A stretch of DNA of 5,149 bases from Candidatus Roizmanbacteria bacterium CG10_big_fil_rev_8_21_14_0_10_45_7. Its GTDB lineage: Bacteria; Patescibacteriota; Microgenomatia; UBA1406. A program made the position numbers and the translations under genes. The notes under the pieces are model-generated. The model saw only the letters and a list, made by a program, of their open reading frames with translations, was not told the DNA's origin and searched no databases. Shown here piece after piece: positions 5,055-5,149 of the stretch; positions within the stretch are counted from its first letter, which is position 1; every line of letters starts with the position of its first letter. The stretch is taken from assembly GCA_002793745.1 (NCBI GenBank), contig PFEE01000036.1, positions 1 to 5,149 of the forward strand, written 5' to 3'.

Positions 5055-5149
5055 ATGGACATATCCACATATCGTTCGGCAGGGCAAGAGGCGGTTGAAC
5101 GCACACGCGAATCTTTGGGAACCATTCGTACCGGTAGAGCCAGTGCTGC
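5055..5149 (+). CDS. frr: Ribosome recycling factor, N-terminal part only
   Basis: Cytosolic factor that, with EF-G, splits post-termination ribosomes from mRNA. Only 31 residues are visible before the window ends; the whole protein is usually about 185 residues. The stretch QEAVERTRESLGTIRTGRAS carries the family signature IRTGRAS at the expected distance from the N-terminus, within the first long helix of domain I. ATG 5055 gives the normal spacing, and no in-frame start lies between it and the end of the deacetylase gene. The 17-base gap suggests it may be co-transcribed with the deacetylase, with a possible own promoter in the gap. Confidence 0.92.
   Translation, partial: MDISTYRSAGQEAVERTRESLGTIRTGRASA

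Noticed and set aside
4826..5125. 99-residue minus-strand open frame over the deacetylase 3' end and frr start
   Set aside because: It covers conserved coding sequence of two plus-strand genes and has no domain or start signals.

Overview
The window is a compact stretch of bacterial chromosome. It holds two genes cut by the window edges, four complete protein genes of ordinary housekeeping or surface type or of toxin-antitoxin type, one further small antitoxin gene, and one tRNA. The organism cannot be named from the sequence alone. The divergent two-ATPase Clp-like protein, the near absence of Shine-Dalgarno sites on the chromosomal genes, the apparently leaderless starts and the very short intergenic gaps are compatible with a Patescibacteria (candidate phyla radiation) genome. 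That is an inference of moderate to low confidence. Core genes sampled here are near 50% G+C (31 of 60 bases at 2161-2220), whereas the toxin-antitoxin stretch is far more A+T rich (14 of 60 G+C at 3421-3480).

Layout, left to right. Positions 1-1731 (+) hold the C-terminal part of a ClpA/B/C-type AAA+ unfoldase; its first ATPase domain looks catalytically degraded and its second looks intact. A sigma70-like promoter (1772-1799) leads directly into thyA (1807-2721, +, thymidylate synthase), followed after 7 bases by folA (2729-3223, +, dihydrofolate reductase). The pair forms a functional unit: ThyA makes dTMP and releases dihydrofolate, and FolA recycles it to tetrahydrofolate. A 78-base gap (3224-3301) with an imperfect inverted repeat separates folA from a convergent block.

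The minus-strand block 3302-4119 reads, in its own direction, tRNA-Arg with anticodon GCG, then a ribbon-helix-helix antitoxin (3986-3720), then a PIN-domain toxin (3730-3302). The antitoxin has a strong promoter (4022-3993) whose spacer carries a perfect 12-bp palindrome, a good autoregulatory operator candidate. The toxin overlaps the antitoxin by 11 bases and has a perfect Shine-Dalgarno site, unlike its chromosomal neighbours. The A+T-rich composition and the place directly behind a tRNA 3' end suggest that the module was acquired horizontally.

Divergent from the tRNA lies a membrane-anchored polysaccharide deacetylase (4144-5037, +), then 17 bases later the start of frr (5055 to the window end, ribosome recycling factor). 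I see no CRISPR array, insertion sequence or clear riboswitch. I do not find a wholly new multi-gene system. The points most worth a second look are the degenerate first ATPase domain of the Clp-like protein, the GCG-anticodon tRNA-Arg, the leaderless promoter geometry, and the tRNA-adjacent toxin-antitoxin island.
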